This document shows positions 12,233 to 25,382 of a stretch of 64,000 bases of DNA, piece by piece (positions within the stretch are counted from its first letter, which is position 1; each line of letters opens with the position of its first letter). The notes under the pieces are model-generated. The model was given only the letters and a program-made list of their open reading frames with translations. It was not told the DNA's origin and made no database searches. The stretch spans positions 46,321-110,320 of the forward strand of contig JASAND010004338.1 in NCBI GenBank assembly GCA_030248195.1. Direction: 5' to 3'. Source of the stretch: Trissonchulus latispiculum (taxonomy: Eukaryota; Nematoda; Enoplea; Enoplida; Ironidae). A program made the translations under genes and the position numbers.

Positions 12233-13135
12233 AGGATGTCAATCTTCATTTACTTTTAATTTTGTTTTTCATTTAATTTCTGATTGTCAATTTTTCAGTT
12301 TCAGTTTCATCGTTTCCTGTCTGACTTAAAATTAACTGTAAAATTCATGTTGAATCGAAAATTATTTTCAGTTTCAGTTTACCGCCGTCCCAAATTGACG
12401 AAAGCCTAGAAAAAACTTCTTAGGGAAGCAAAGTCGACGCTTTTGTTTACCAACACAGGCAGGTACATCTAAGAAACGGTTACCTGGGACCTGCTGGTGT
12501 CAGAAACACTTTTTCGCTAAAAAATGATAAAAATACTTTTGGTTCAAAAACGCCGTCCCATAAACAGGGGCCAGGATCCACCTACCGGAGGTTGTTAAGG
12601 AAGTGTACCGCTCTCCAAATTCCAAATGGCATTTGCGGGATTTCAGCGGCTTTTGTCAGCGCTATTGCTGTTGTCATCGCTAGATTGCAGAATTGCAGCC
12701 GAGAAGCATTGAAAGCTGATGCCTTATGCACAAAGCTTTAACAATGTTGTGTCTATGCATATAGCCGGGCCCAGTTGTGCGGTTTTAATTTCGCAATAAT
12801 CTGTCGACTAACACAGCGCGGGGGGGGGGTTGCTGTCTTCTCAGTCTCGACTGACTGCAATTCTGCAATTTTGCAACTTTGCAATCTGCAAACAGCAGTC
12901 TTATTCTTTCTTCTTCCTTTGCTTTTCTGCCCTGTCACCGGGCGAGACAACCTAATTCATCATTGCTAATTTATTCACAATACAAACAACAAGACAGCTC
13001 TCCTAACCTTTATGTCAAGCGTTTGAAATCGTGTACAATCTTGTAATTCCAGCACTAGATTGAGATAATCTTCGGAATAATTGGGAAATGCTCCCCCGAA
13101 TCCGGGTTTGCGGTTTAAGCTCATTCCATTCAGAT
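12233..13135. other. Intergenic, nothing recognised
   Basis: No gene or repeat recognised. The ORFs at 12753-12969 overlap a G-run and are not credible. Confidence 0.4.
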
Positions 13136-13207
13136 GCCTTGTGGCTCAGTTGGTTAGAAGGTCTACGCGTTAGGCAGAAGACCGTGGGTTCGAGTTTCAC
13201 CAGGGAC
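13136..13207 (+). repeat. tRNA-like SINE head
   Basis: Contains an A box (GTGGCTCAGTTGGTTAGAAG) and a B box (GGGTTCGAGTTTC) at tRNA spacing. The acceptor and anticodon arms do not pair properly, so it is a tRNA-derived pseudogene or SINE head rather than a working tRNA. Confidence 0.6.
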
Positions 13208-14813
13208 CAGATTTTTTCATTTCACTCTCTTGGAGGTGTGCAACTTTTGTCCTCTTTAATTATAATGTTAATTATAATTAATTAATTACAATTGTACAAT
13301 TTACGATTGTGCTGTAGATTTGATAAGGGATAATATCGTAATTAGTATTACATATATTAATTGATATTAATGTTTTTGTTTAGTATTTGTAATTTTCGAT
13401 CCTAATATCGAATATAAATTTTTATTTATAATTAATTAATTAATTAATTATTATAATGAATATACATTTTTATGCATTAACATAAGGTCGGGTCCTGGGG
13501 GGTGCTTGTTCCAAGAAAAGTTTGAGGGTTCTTTCTTGTACCTCGAGGTTGATTTTTATGAAAAATTAAAAATTTAACAATTTCCAGCGAAATCGGAAGT
13601 TTTTTAAAATTTCAGTGTAAAAACTAATTTTGCATACCCTTTGGCAATTTTTTCCTTGTCACCGACGGCGGTAGTGCTTGTACCTTGACCGGGTTGGGGG
13701 GGCTTGGACCCTCACAGATTCACCTCTGCGTTAACTTTTGAACGTTTCAATAGTTTGGAATTCGCAGTTCTATTTAAAAATTCATAATAAAAAGGATTAG
13801 GCACCGTCTGCACTGCAACGAGAGTTTAGTTCAGGCTCTAAAGTTGCTAACTTACAACCAATTTCTGAACTTCTTCTTTTTTTCGCCTAAACCATTACAG
13901 ATCAGATTTTATAGGATTGCAAAAACTGAAAACGGTTGGGGGTGGGTTGGCGGGCGGCTATAATCAAGATAGTATTGTAACAGTTCTGTTTGTAAGCCAC
14001 CAAAAGCTATCAACTATTAGCTCCTTCAATATGTAGCTAACCAGTTTAATATCAGACTGTTAGTTGTTACAGGCAGGAGGTTTTAGCTTCTGTACTAAGC
14101 TGTATGTCTCTGTGTGTGTGTATGTGGACCCCCCAAAAGTTATATAAATGTTTGCTCTTGTAAGCTCCCAGTTATATATTTCTGTAATGTAAATAGTGGG
14201 TCTCCCCTATACACGACTAAATGCAGACTCTAACACCTTTATACTAAGTTCCTTTATATCGTTAGATTCGTAATTTTAATCTGTCTACTATGTTTTTTGT
14301 ATTCCAGTCCTATTTTTAATTAGTTTTCGTTCCATCAAAAATTCTACACTCAATTTTACAGTTTATAATTTTACAGCCCAGAGAACCTTTTGTACGGTTT
14401 TAATACTACAGAGACGAACTGTCATTGGAGAAAAGTTATAGAATAAGTTTTGTAGAATAAAAAGTTGGCTTACAATTGTTGCGCAGGTACACTCTGACAC
14501 AAGTACTGTAATCTGCTACAGCTATTACGTTACGGTATTAGTTTGGTTGAAGGTCAGTTTTGATGTAAAAAAAGTACTACAGAACGTTTGCCGTATAGAG
14601 TAAAGTAGTGGTAAGGTTGGAACGGTTGACAGGCTATCATAGGGCCTAACACTGACTCCCCCATAGGTCTCTGTGACGTTGTTTGCGGAACGCGGACTGT
14701 TAAAGGAAATATTTGATTGATTTGGCCAAGCTTAGAAACATTCTGATACGTTTGGACAGGGCCAACCACTTTCTAGGCAGACAGTGTGGCCCGTTAGTTG
14801 TACACTCTGCAGA
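13208..14813. other. Intergenic AT-rich DNA
   Basis: Holds runs of TTAATTAA near 13270-13450 and otherwise unique sequence. No supported gene. Confidence 0.4.
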
Positions 14814-14975
14814 CCGCAGTCTAGAGGCGGAGAGACGAAGGTCACGGACAGAAACATGATCTCCAGGCGATAGGCGATACGGTTATTTCAGTCACACCCA
14901 AGGCAGTTGTAATTGTTCATCCGATGACAACTGCCCCGCTTGCCAATAGCAGCTAAGATGGCTGAAATCTACGCG
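14814..14975 (+). repeat. Dispersed repeat family B, copy 2
   Basis: Starts CTAGAGGCGGAGAGACGAAG and carries GGACAGAAACATGATCTCC, CGGTTATTTCAGTCACACCC and a GATGACAACTGCCCC-like end. It aligns with the copies at 8394 and 22165 (inverted). Fragments of the opening motif also occur at 17053-17100. Confidence 0.7.
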
Positions 14976-16044
14976 TGCTTGCTCGTTAGGTTTTATGGCC
15001 GAAATAGGCTGCAGAATTAGGAGGGGAAACGGGGAAACGAGCTCTCATATGGGAAAGTCGAAAAATTGCGAATCTAGAAAAGCACCAATGGAAAAGTAGT
15101 GTAATTTCAACCTTAAACTTTCCTTTGAACTTACCTTAGCGAGAAACCACTTACCTACGGAGAGACTTTTTTACTAGTGTAATATTTTGATACAAAAGTT
15201 GTGCACCTTGTATGCAGTGTGCAATACGTATGCAGCTGCAGCATACAAGGTGCAAAAGTTATGCATGCACCATATACAGCATATATGCACTAGCACACAG
15301 TCAGTCATCTGCATTCTGCAATATATGATTCCTTGTTGAAAATGGTGTAACTTTTTGCAATGGATAGGATGCTGGTTTCCCTTTTCCCTTTCCTTTTGCT
15401 GCCAATAACCTTTCAGAAATTACAAACTGCAAAACTCCAACTTTTGCAACAAGTCCAACGTTTTTTGTTGCTGCTGAATTGTTAATCTGAAAATAGCTGG
15501 AAACACTCTCAGGAACGCATTAGTCACACATAGACACAACTTTTTGACTTTACGTTTACTCAGCCGACGCGAAAATAGAATTCAACGTCAACCATTTTAG
15601 AGAACATCCGCGCTCGAAAGGTTCTCCATACAAAAACTGAGGTTGACTGTTCACAATGCTTCTTTGTCAGCCCGAGCGTACCTGTCAAAGGTGCTTTTTC
15701 AGTGAAAACTTTTTGAACAAATTTATGATCTATTTTCACCCTCCAAACATTTTAATAACCCTTTTTTGACTCTCAGCACTATTCTCTGTCCAGTTCCGGA
15801 AATAAAGTCAATCTTTCAGTCTCACCGTTTCTCCCCTGCTAAATTATTAAAAAGTTTCCCGTTCTGGGTGCTCTTTTTCAGGATTTTCTGAACCTTAGAC
15901 TTTTGGCTTTGACTTTAGGCCTCACATTTGAAACTGTTCTCAACCATCAAATATAGTTTTAGTGTCTAACATAAGCTGTTAACTTTATTAAGTTACTACA
16001 TTTGGTTGTAGTTTTTAGTTTTTTAATCGTTATTAGCGTAGTCT
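14976..16044. other. Intergenic, nothing recognised
   Basis: Includes a local inverted repeat around 15190-15250 (GCACCTTGTATGC ... GCATACAAGGTGC). No gene is supported. Confidence 0.45.
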
Positions 16045-16106
16045 TAATCGTGGTGTAGTGGTAGTCCTCTCTGTTGATCTGAGGATCCATAGTTCGATTC
16101 CAGGAG
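16045..16106 (+). repeat. tRNA-like SINE head
   Basis: A-box-like GTGGTGTAGTGGTAGTCC and B box AGTTCGATTCC at tRNA spacing. A second B-box-like GGGTTCGAGCCCC follows at about 16280, so two tRNA-derived units may lie side by side. Confidence 0.55.
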
Positions 16107-18741
16107 AAACTGCATCTTTACAATGAAAGTGAAAATGAAAATATGAAAATACAGTTTTGTAGAACCGGGTTTCATTATAGCATGCTTCCTGCGCAAAACG
16201 GTTTTAACCACCATCGCTGTAGGTAATCTAGGGTTAATAGAAACACAGAAACTGTCCGTTGGCAACGCTGAAACTCGTGGGTTCGAGCCCCAGCCTTGGA
16301 GCTTTTTTCCCTCCCAGACTTTTTTATTGTTTCTGATTGCAGCAACATTTTGCAAGTTTTGATGTGCCTGGATAGTTGCCTTTTCTGGAGGACCTTTTCG
16401 TGGGAAGAGTAGAGGTAAAATTAAAAATAATTAATCGTTTAACACGATTCAAGCTTGACTTTTACCTGTTTTAATTCTTTCATGAAAAAGACCGAGTTAA
16501 CCTTTAACTGCGCTTAACCCTTTCGCTGGAAGACCCTGGGAAAGTCTGTTTTGACTAACAGCTAGACTGTGCTGTCAAAAAAGAATTCCCAACGTTACGT
16601 AATGAAATTCTGTTCGTTTACTTTCAAAGGTTAAACTCGGATGAGACATAGGTAGCAAGTTTCAGCAAAAGTTTCGGCTCAAACTTTACACCCCTTTTTT
16701 CTGTGACCTAATATGACTGTTGAATGCCCAAAGTGTGATGCATTGAGCGCAAACTGCACCCACATTTCCCCCCACTGATAAAGCCTGAAATCAGTGCAGC
16801 ATTTAAGCAACGTTTGCAGCGACAGCACACACGCCCCAGAACGCTGCTTTACACCCCAGCCAGCCCGGAAAGTTTAATTACAGTTCTCGTACAGTTCTGT
16901 CAGCTCTGGGTGTAGCTTGCAACTTCTGCTACCAGGTTATACGTTTTTCTAATACAAAGGGGTAAAGTTGCGACCCAGTTTTTGCTGTGGGAAAAGTTTT
17001 TCTGTGCGCTGAAGACAGTTTAGGGCTCAGTTTTTGGCTTTTCTTCTGGCAAGAGGCGGAGAAACGAAGATCACGGGCAGATAACATGACTTCCTGAAGT
17101 CAAAGCGATCTTAAACTGATGCTATTTCTTAAGATTTACGATATTTATTACCAGGGAACAATCAGGTAAAACTACCTAACAACAACAACAACAACAACAA
17201 CTTCTGCTATCACTGTATTTTGATAAACTGAGCGGTATAGTTTGAACAGTATAATTTTTATGTCATTTTTTGCAATATGTAACTATATGTACCTGAAAAT
17301 TGGCCACCAAATTTTGTTCATCAGAACCTGCAATTAGTAAATATGTGGTCAGAGAACAACGAAATCTCACGTATATAGTTCCGACTTGACATAAAGTTTT
17401 GCGAAACTTTTGAACAATAATTTTGGATAGCCTGTAATTATACCACCTACTTGCAAACTTATAAGATTGCAAAAGTTTACACTCCGTATCTGTTTCGCAC
17501 AATTTAAAGTGTTGAATGAAACTTTGTTTTGTAGCTTATGTTGATATTATTAATTTAATGAATGGTGTAAATTTGTGTTTTCAGGAAAAGAAAAACGACT
17601 GTTCTGACCTTGAATGACATTTTCTGGGAAATTATGTTTAGGTGTGGTACAATTGAAAGTTGTCATTTTGGGTTTTTGGAAAATCGTTCAAAGTTGTCTG
17701 AATCGAAAACGGTTAGCAACTTCGACGGTGTGACCTTTCAAATGATATTTCCTTGTTTTTTGCAAAATTCGCCGCTTGCAATTTTTGAATGAAATTTTGT
17801 GGCTTCTTAGACGAGTAAAGTTTGAATTCACTGTTGCAACTTTTCTAATTTCCAAGTCTTTGTCTCTATAATCGAAGTTTCAAATTAATCTTCTGTGGCG
17901 ATTTCAATTTTTACACGCTTCTACTTAGTAGTCAATAACATTTATTTCAAATAAATTTTAAAAATAAATGCATAAAAACCGCCAAAATTTGCTTAAAAAT
18001 TTGCGTTTTCCTGTAAAATCACTGAGGGGTGTCTATTCTTTTTTGCCTGTTCGGGTGGGGAGCCCATTTCCACACGTCATCCTATATTCAACTGAAATTG
18101 AGACCTCAAGAATTCAAAAAATGTGGAATAGAGTAGTGTAAAACGCATTTAACTCGAATAACTCCACCGCATCCTGTTTAACTCTTTCTTGATAAGGGTC
18201 TGGTTAAATTTAACCCGTTTAACGTTTAACTTTTAACATTTAACCTCGTTTAACCTCATGTAAGTCTGTTCTGAAAACGACTATCTTAAAACCGCCCTAT
18301 ACTTCCTCCGACATTTCGACTCCTCCCGAATTTACCTCAAACCTCACTAGACTGCTGTAATTTCATTTTACGACTGTCTTCAGGTCTATTTGTCTCGACG
18401 ATGCCATATGTCTCGTCGCAGAGGGGGTTTTTACGTCAGTCATTTGCTGTTTATGTTGGGACCGACTTTTATGGAAGGAAAATAAGGATTTTGGCAGCAT
18501 CACTTGATGATTAACCAAAACCGACCGAAAGAATGAGAGATCCTTTATTGTCAGCTGTTTTCAAAACTTCCTGATTGACTTTCGTTCGGGGGTTGGGGGT
18601 TTGCCGACTTTGACAGCCAAAATATGCATTCCCGCTTGCTTAAGTTTGCACCTCCTTAGAAATTTTTCGGCTAAACTGGAACCGGATTGGCCCGGAAGCC
18701 CACCAATGTTACCTAAATAAATACTACATAGAAAAAACATC
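16107..18741. other. Intergenic, mostly unannotated
   Basis: Contains a second tRNA-like block near 16246-16305, a family B fragment at 17053-17100 (GGCGGAGAAACGAAGATCAC), and an (AAC)n run at about 17180-17201. No gene is supported. Confidence 0.45.
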
Positions 18742-18817
18742 GGCCTTTGGTGGGGATCGAACCCACAACCTTCCGTTGCGTACTGCGATGGTCTATCGTT
18801 TGAGCTACCCAGGCACA
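18742..18817 (-). repeat. tRNA-like SINE head, minus strand
   Basis: On the minus strand there is an A box GGTAGCTCAAACGATAGACC and a B box GGTTCGATCCCCACC. The anticodon arm is not a good stem, so it is treated as a tRNA-derived repeat. Confidence 0.55.
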
Positions 18818-19658
18818 ATCGAACCAAGCTTAAGTTTCAATTATTTCTTATTTGCCAGTAATATGGTGTGTGAGAAAAGAAATAAGACTAAGACAATTCG
18901 TTTTGTAAGGAACATTTTTGCAGGCAAAGATTTTAAGAAATATTTTATTTAAACAATTTTTCGGCCAATCAACCTTTTGATGCCTTCAAAAACTTTCCAC
19001 TCTTAATTTTCTTCAAAGTTTCCTTGCGTGCGATATGTCAATTTTTGGAAAAACTTTTTCAATTAGTTCCTTATGCGATCCAAACATGAATTAGGAGTGC
19101 AAAAGTTTTACCCATTCCTTTCTAATTCTGTTTGAAATTCTTCATTTCAATTTTCAATTGTCATTTCTATTTCTGTTGTTGACGGTTCAATGGGCTTCGA
19201 TTGCTGTCTTGAAAACCGCAAACTCCCTTTTGTAACATTTTCTAACACTCTGTCACTCTTGTTGTTGTGAGGCGATCAAGCAGCATTGACTTGTGTGACT
19301 TGTTTCCTCAAAGAAGTTTCATTGGTCTTGTTCATTTCATCTTAACCTGAATAATTTTCCTCAGATTATTGTTCACAGGTTGAGCATAACCTTGAAGGCT
19401 CAACAGTTTTGCCGTTGATCACTTTAGTATATATATAGTTGACTTCTGGCTCGGCCAATTTCATAGGAAGGTTTTGTGGCAGGACTGTGTCCCTTTAATT
19501 TGATAATTTCAGCAACCTGTGGCTTACTCTTCTTCTTAATATCATTCCGAATTCTTGCAGAACACACGGATTTGAAGCGTTCTGCATTTCGTTATTTCAT
19601 GAAAACTTGAGCCTGAGAAATAAATGAAGAACTTAGGGTACAGTTAACTCCACGATGT
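18818..19658. other. Intergenic, nothing recognised
   Basis: AT-rich unique sequence without a supported gene. Confidence 0.4.
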
Positions 19659-19830
19659 AAGGGAAGGCATAGGAAAGATTGACAAGCCCGATATGGGAGT
19701 TCAGCTGATGGCCCTGTGGTGTATTGGTTTGTATGTCTGACTCCGGAGCAGAAAGGCCATGGTTCGATCCCCGGCTGGGCCGTAATTCTTTACTTTCAAT
19801 CCTGAATGAAAGGCTGAATTTCCTCTTCCT
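19659..19830 (+). repeat. tRNA-derived SINE family A, copy 2
   Basis: The best preserved tRNA-like part of the family. It has GGTGTATTGGTTTGTATGTC (A box region), GACTCCGGAGCAGAAAGGCC, and CATGGTTCGATCCCCGGCTG (B box), then TTTACTTTCAATCCTGAATG. The head TAAGGGAAGGCATAGG matches copies 1, 3 and 5. Confidence 0.85.
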
Positions 19831-22164
19831 TGCGCCTCATTTCAAAGTCAGTCGGATGATGCAGGTTTTGGCATTCCCCTCCATTTCATTGGGCTGAAGC
19901 GTTACAGTAGCTCTGAAAGACTCAAGTCTGAACTTTGACTTTAACACTAAATTTAACTTCTTTTATGGCAACCTCCTCATGTTACCAAGGGTTTATAAGT
20001 AGCCAGTCCTAAAAATTATTGATCCGAATTTTTATTTTCATTAATGCTGATTTCAAACTTTCACTGACCCTATGAACAACCTTTGCAGCCAATTGCTGCA
20101 CTGAAGAACGGTTATGCACGAGTGGCAGCTGCATTCATTGCACAAATATTGCACTATTTTTGCGGAGGTGAGGTTATTCTATACACAGGATTGGGAGGGG
20201 GGGCAAAAATTGGGAGTTCCTAATTGTGACAATGAAACGTCATACCTAGCTCTTGGTGGCAGAGTTTTTGAATCAAACTTTGAAATTTAGTAGTCCGTGA
20301 CGATATTAAATTGTTTTATTTTTGGCAGGATTTCAGACAAACTTGTTATTGTCTCTTTCATTATTGTGCTAAAAATTGACTAAAATACAGCTATAATTTA
20401 CTGTTTTCATACAGTTCAGGTCTAATTTAGGTCAAAGTTGCGTACCCACTGTGTGAAACCAGCAGAACATATGGCTCGTTTTGACAATTTTTGCTTTTTG
20501 ATGTTACAGTGGTAAATACTAATTGATTTACTTAACTTTATGCTAAATTAGCGATATGATAGGCGATTTAGTGTATTGAGACAAATCGCAACGATTATTG
20601 CAAGAAATAATCAAATGATGCAATTTGACATCAAATTCCGTCTTAAGCGAAAATATAAAGTCTTGTATTAAGTTTTAAAGCAAACATTAGCAAATCAAAG
20701 TGACGTTTCCTGTAACACTCCACCATTCAAGGTTGTATTTGATTAGAGAAACTTTTAGGTGTGTTACAACACTGATTACCTGTTTGTCAAAAAGTTTGAA
20801 TGAAAATAGCCAATTTAAAAGATAAATTGCCCAAATTACTTCACCATTTTTTGACTGCTCTTGCCTAAAAGTAGGTTTTCCCTAATGTGTTTTGCCACCA
20901 TTAAGCTGCAGAAGGTGCACGCCTTTATTGTTGCAGACACAATATTTCATTGCCGCTTGGGTTAAGTAATGATTTGCGGTCAAAAAAGATGCAATTTCAG
21001 TTAGTATAAACTAATAAATTTCATCAAGATTATTGTAAACCAGCTACGTAACTGTAAATGTTTTGATGTTTCAGGACAACTTTTTTTGCTGGATTTGTTA
21101 ATTATGCGGTAATTAATGAACGGCTTGAGCAGTATCTACGCCGTCTTAGATTTCCCAGTTTTCGCCGTCTTATGAATGATCCGAAAGAAAGTTTACAACA
21201 GAAATCTGCAGTACAGGAACGAAACAAGTTTTACAGTGCAACTTTATTAACTGCCAGAATCACTTTACGACGGGCAAGCCCCACCGCTTCGTTACAGTAA
21301 TTAATTCTGAATCGCAGACTTTTTGTCTTTTCTTGACAGACAAGGCTTGGTTGTTCAAAACTGGACCCAATATCTAAATTTCCCATTTACTGTCAACACT
21401 ACGAACGCATCGCTGCGCAACACCACTTGGCTCCAGGACCTGTAGCAACTACCCTAACAGTTATACTGTATTTCCGGTGCCAGGTGTGATTAACCTAATT
21501 AACCTAATTAATACACAATATGACCAATACATTCCCTGCCCCAGCCCTCCCCTCATCATCATCATCATCATCACCGCCATCGAACACGATTTTGTGGTCC
21601 CTGATTTGGACACTCTGTCTGAGTCTGTCCCAGTCCAGTCCTTTGGATCTCCGACGCAGCGATGACGCCGCCGACAGCTTTATCACTTCCTCTCACAGGA
21701 GCTCTCACCAAAGCTTTAATAGGGATAATGCCACGGTCAGTACCTAAGGCGGCTGTTTTGACATTGAAGCCATTGAATATTTGAATTTTTGAGTGGTTTT
21801 TGAAATATTCAAATAGATGCGTTGCATGGGTTCTCTTTAAGGCACAGATTGGAGCTTTATTGCAGTTGTAGCTACTGAACGACACTGTCTTTGAATGTGC
21901 AGGATCAAGAGTAGCTCCAACCTTATGAGAGAGGTGCTGTGTTGTAACAGGCATAGGAAATAAAGTCCTATAAAGAGGAACAGATTTCGGCACTGTGGCG
22001 TTATTTACGTTATCAATTGTCAAGATTTTATCTCAAGTATCTTGGTTCTGGTGGCCCGTTTCGAAGAAATCTTGACTGAAATTATCAGTTTCACTAGATC
22101 TGAGTGAAGAGTGTGACAAGCGTCCCACTCTGTGCTCGCCCTTTCCCTCCGACTCCTTTCTGCA
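19831..22164. other. Region upstream of the MMP, no gene supported
   Basis: Expected to hold the MMP promoter and signal-peptide exon, but I could not identify that exon. A 150-codon open frame on the minus strand (21571-22023) has no recognisable domain. An (ATC)n run lies near 21555. Confidence 0.4.
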
Positions 22165-22375
22165 GCCTATTTGCTTTTTACCCAAGGCTATCGAGCAAGC
22201 CAATTAGTTTTCCGCCATCTTAGTCACTGTTATCACGCGAGGGGCAACTCTGGTCGGCAAACGACTCTAGTTGCCTTGGGGATGACTGAAACCATCGCAC
22301 GGTAGTTTGGCTTGGGGACCATGTTTTCTATCCATGGTCCTCGCTTCTCCGCTTCTTGTCCGTATGTTGAAACGG
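22165..22375 (-). repeat. Dispersed repeat family B, copy 3 (minus)
   Basis: Read on the minus strand it gives AAGCGGAGAAGCGAGGACCA, AGAAAACATGG, CCAAGCCAAACTACCGTGCG, a TTTCAGTCATCCCCAAGGCA stretch and ACTAAGATGGCGG. This aligns in order with copies at 8394 and 14814. Confidence 0.7.
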
Positions 22376-22775
22376 TCTGCGGAGAGCAGCATTGTTCGGA
22401 TCTCTAATGAGAACCACAATAATGCTGCGTCACTTACAAAAAATTGCATAAAATTTGCAAATTTTGCAGCTGTGATTTTATGATTACATCATTTTTCTGG
22501 GTTCATCCACGGTAAAAAGTTGATTTCTGCAGATCTATGTACGTAAATTTAGTGGGTGAAAACTAGATACTTAACGCTTGAACGTTCAAAAAGAAAAATT
22601 TGAGAATGAAACGCCCAAAGTGTGGATTGCTGCAAAGGAATAGTGCAAACAGTAGATACGTAACATGGAAAATAACACTAAACATTATTTCTAGCTTGCA
22701 TACTTCTAATAATTTGTAATGTTTTTAATTAATTAAATTTATTCATTCAATTCAATTCATTCAATTTTTTTCCAG

Positions 22776-24646
22776 AAATATCTAAAGGAGTATGGTTGGC
22801 TGCCGGGACATGGATCTCAACATGATAGTTTAGTTACTAGAGAAGATTTCGAAGACGCTCTCAGAGCCTTTCAACGATTCGCTGGATTGCCTGAAACAGG
22901 TAAACAAAAATTGAAATAAAAAATAAAATAAATGAAATATACTGACCACTGAAATAAAAGTTTCAACGTCGTATCACATTAAGGAAAGCCCCCACTGAAC
23001 AAAATTGATCAACTTCAACAGCACATTGCTGATGACTGACATAACGTTAAAGCTTAAGCCGCTCATCGTTAGAAGGCTGAGACTATGTTCTTTCGAATGC
23101 TACAAACCAGTGCGGCTTAAGCTCTGATGTTATATCAGTCGTCAGCAATATGCTGTTTAAATTGGTCAATTTTGCTCACGGGGATTTCCTTTATATATTC
23201 TCCAAACACTTCTTACGGGAAAGGGTGTGTCAGCTTCAAAAATAAATCATTACATTACTTTTCTTCATACTGACCTCCCTTTCTGCCCAATAAGATTGGG
23301 GGGGGGGTTGCGGTTTGTATTGTGGACCCTCTTCCAGCGAGGTTGTTTTCTTGTATTCTGATCGTTGCACCGGTGTAAACGCAAAACGGGTCAAAATTCG
23401 CCGTTGAGATTTTTCATAACATTAATGACCACTAATGACTGACATGTTTGGAATAGAGTGATCTATTATTTGCTGATCACGCTGATTTCAATCCTTTGAA
23501 GTTTCTGATTTTAGGCCGACTGGACCCTGGAACGATCATGAAAATGGAGGAGCCGCGATGCGGGGTGAAGGACGTCGTCGCGGACATCTCGGAAGAGTTG
23601 CACATGAATAGTCAGCTGGAGTCCTCCTCCCATGTACGCAGAAAACGATACACTATAGAAGGTATGCATCAAGTCTGTGGAGTTTTGACACCCGGCCCAC
23701 TGCCATACTTCGATAACGGTTTGGGCGCTTGGTGGTGTGCAACTTTCTTTCTGTAACTAATTATTGGTTAATAATCACTGTGCTTATGGGTGTGAAAATT
23801 TGGATAGCAATCGATGCAGACAAGTACCAGTTATAGCAAGTTCATGTCAACTTAATTAGCATTCGTAATGTCAGAAGGATAAAACCACGGCCACAGTTCT
23901 AAGTCGCATCTAAGGAATTTTGAATACTTGAATACTAGATAATAATAAGACAATATAATATAAGATAAGATAGCATAAAATATAAAAATAATATTAGATA
24001 ATAGCAGATAATCATATAAAAAGCAAAAGTTGAAGTTGGAAATGGGATTCGAATCCACGACTTTCAGATAAGTATTAAAGTATTTATTCTTAATTTAAGT
24101 TTAAGTGAAGTTGTTATTCTATGGTTTCTGAAGACATTTGCAAATTTATTTTCATATTTTTGCTTTTCAGGTTCTTATTGGGGTCCGAAAGCGATCACCT
24201 ACAAAATTAGCAAATATACCAAAAGCATGGGCCCGGATCATGTGGACGCTGTTATAGACAAAGCTTTTCATGTAAGCTAAAATTGTGATTTTAAATTATT
24301 TTTTCCAAAAAATCCATTTTAAAGGGAATTAATTAAGTGTATTTTAAGACACTTCTATTTTGGTTTCTAGTTTGACGGATTTTGAACAATATTGTAAAAC
24401 GTATAACTTCCTGTCACTTTAAATTATTGAATGAAATAGTGTCATAACAATTCATTGATGTTGTTATGATCCGATTTCATCCAACCATCTACAAAAACCT
24501 ATTTTTCTTACTTTTTAGGTTTGGGAGGAGCATTCACCGTTAAAATTTGTGAAACGTGAAAGCGGACAGGTTAACATAGAAGTTATGTTTGCGCGAAAGG
24601 CCCACGGAGATGGAGAACCTTTCGACGGAAGAGGTACAAAATACAG

Positions 24647-24678
<32 letters not shown>

Positions 24679-25322
24679 AAATAAACAAGAAAATAAATAA
24701 AGTTTATAAAAATAGTTCACAAGCTAGAAAAAGAATGCAACTGCGTTATGCAACTAATTAATGTCCTTAATTAACGATACTACAAAATTCAGTATATATT
24801 GGTATAAGCATTTGTTGTGACAGGCAGGCTTTGTGGTGTAGTGGTTAGCAGTCTTATCTGCTGAACCGCAGATCCTCGGTTCGATTCCCAGTAGAGCAAA
24901 TGATAGGACCATTAGGAAAAATTAGTAAAAAATTAGAAAACTAAGAAAAAATTAGGACTTTTTTATGGATTAAAATTTAAAAAACCTGAACTTTAGGTTG
25001 TAAACTTAGCAGTTTTTGTCCTATTTAGGTCAAATCCTGGCTCATGCCTTTTTTCCACGCTACGGTGGGGCGGTGCATTTTGACGACGAAGAACCCTGGT
25101 CCCCCGGTCAAGGTCAGAGAGGTAATGGAACCATTTTTTTGCAATCAAATGCAATTTTTGCATGTGCCAATTTGCATTTCACCTGTTTGCTTTATTATGT
25201 TTCATTGTGCTTTGGCCTCCGATAGTACCATTGTAAATGGCTACGCTACATAAACTGCTAGGTGATGGGTGAACCCTCTTGTAAATGTTGAGTTATTTAG
25301 AATGCTTTATCGTAAATTATTA

Positions 25323-25382
<60 letters not shown>

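Noticed and set aside
21571..22023. 150-codon ORF on the minus strand
   Set aside because: No recognisable domain, overlaps an (ATC)n run, and no exon context. A protein search with hits in other species would be needed to revive it.
24825..24897. Functional tRNA gene in an MMP intron
   Set aside because: A and B boxes are good, but arms pair poorly and similar units are scattered as SINE heads.
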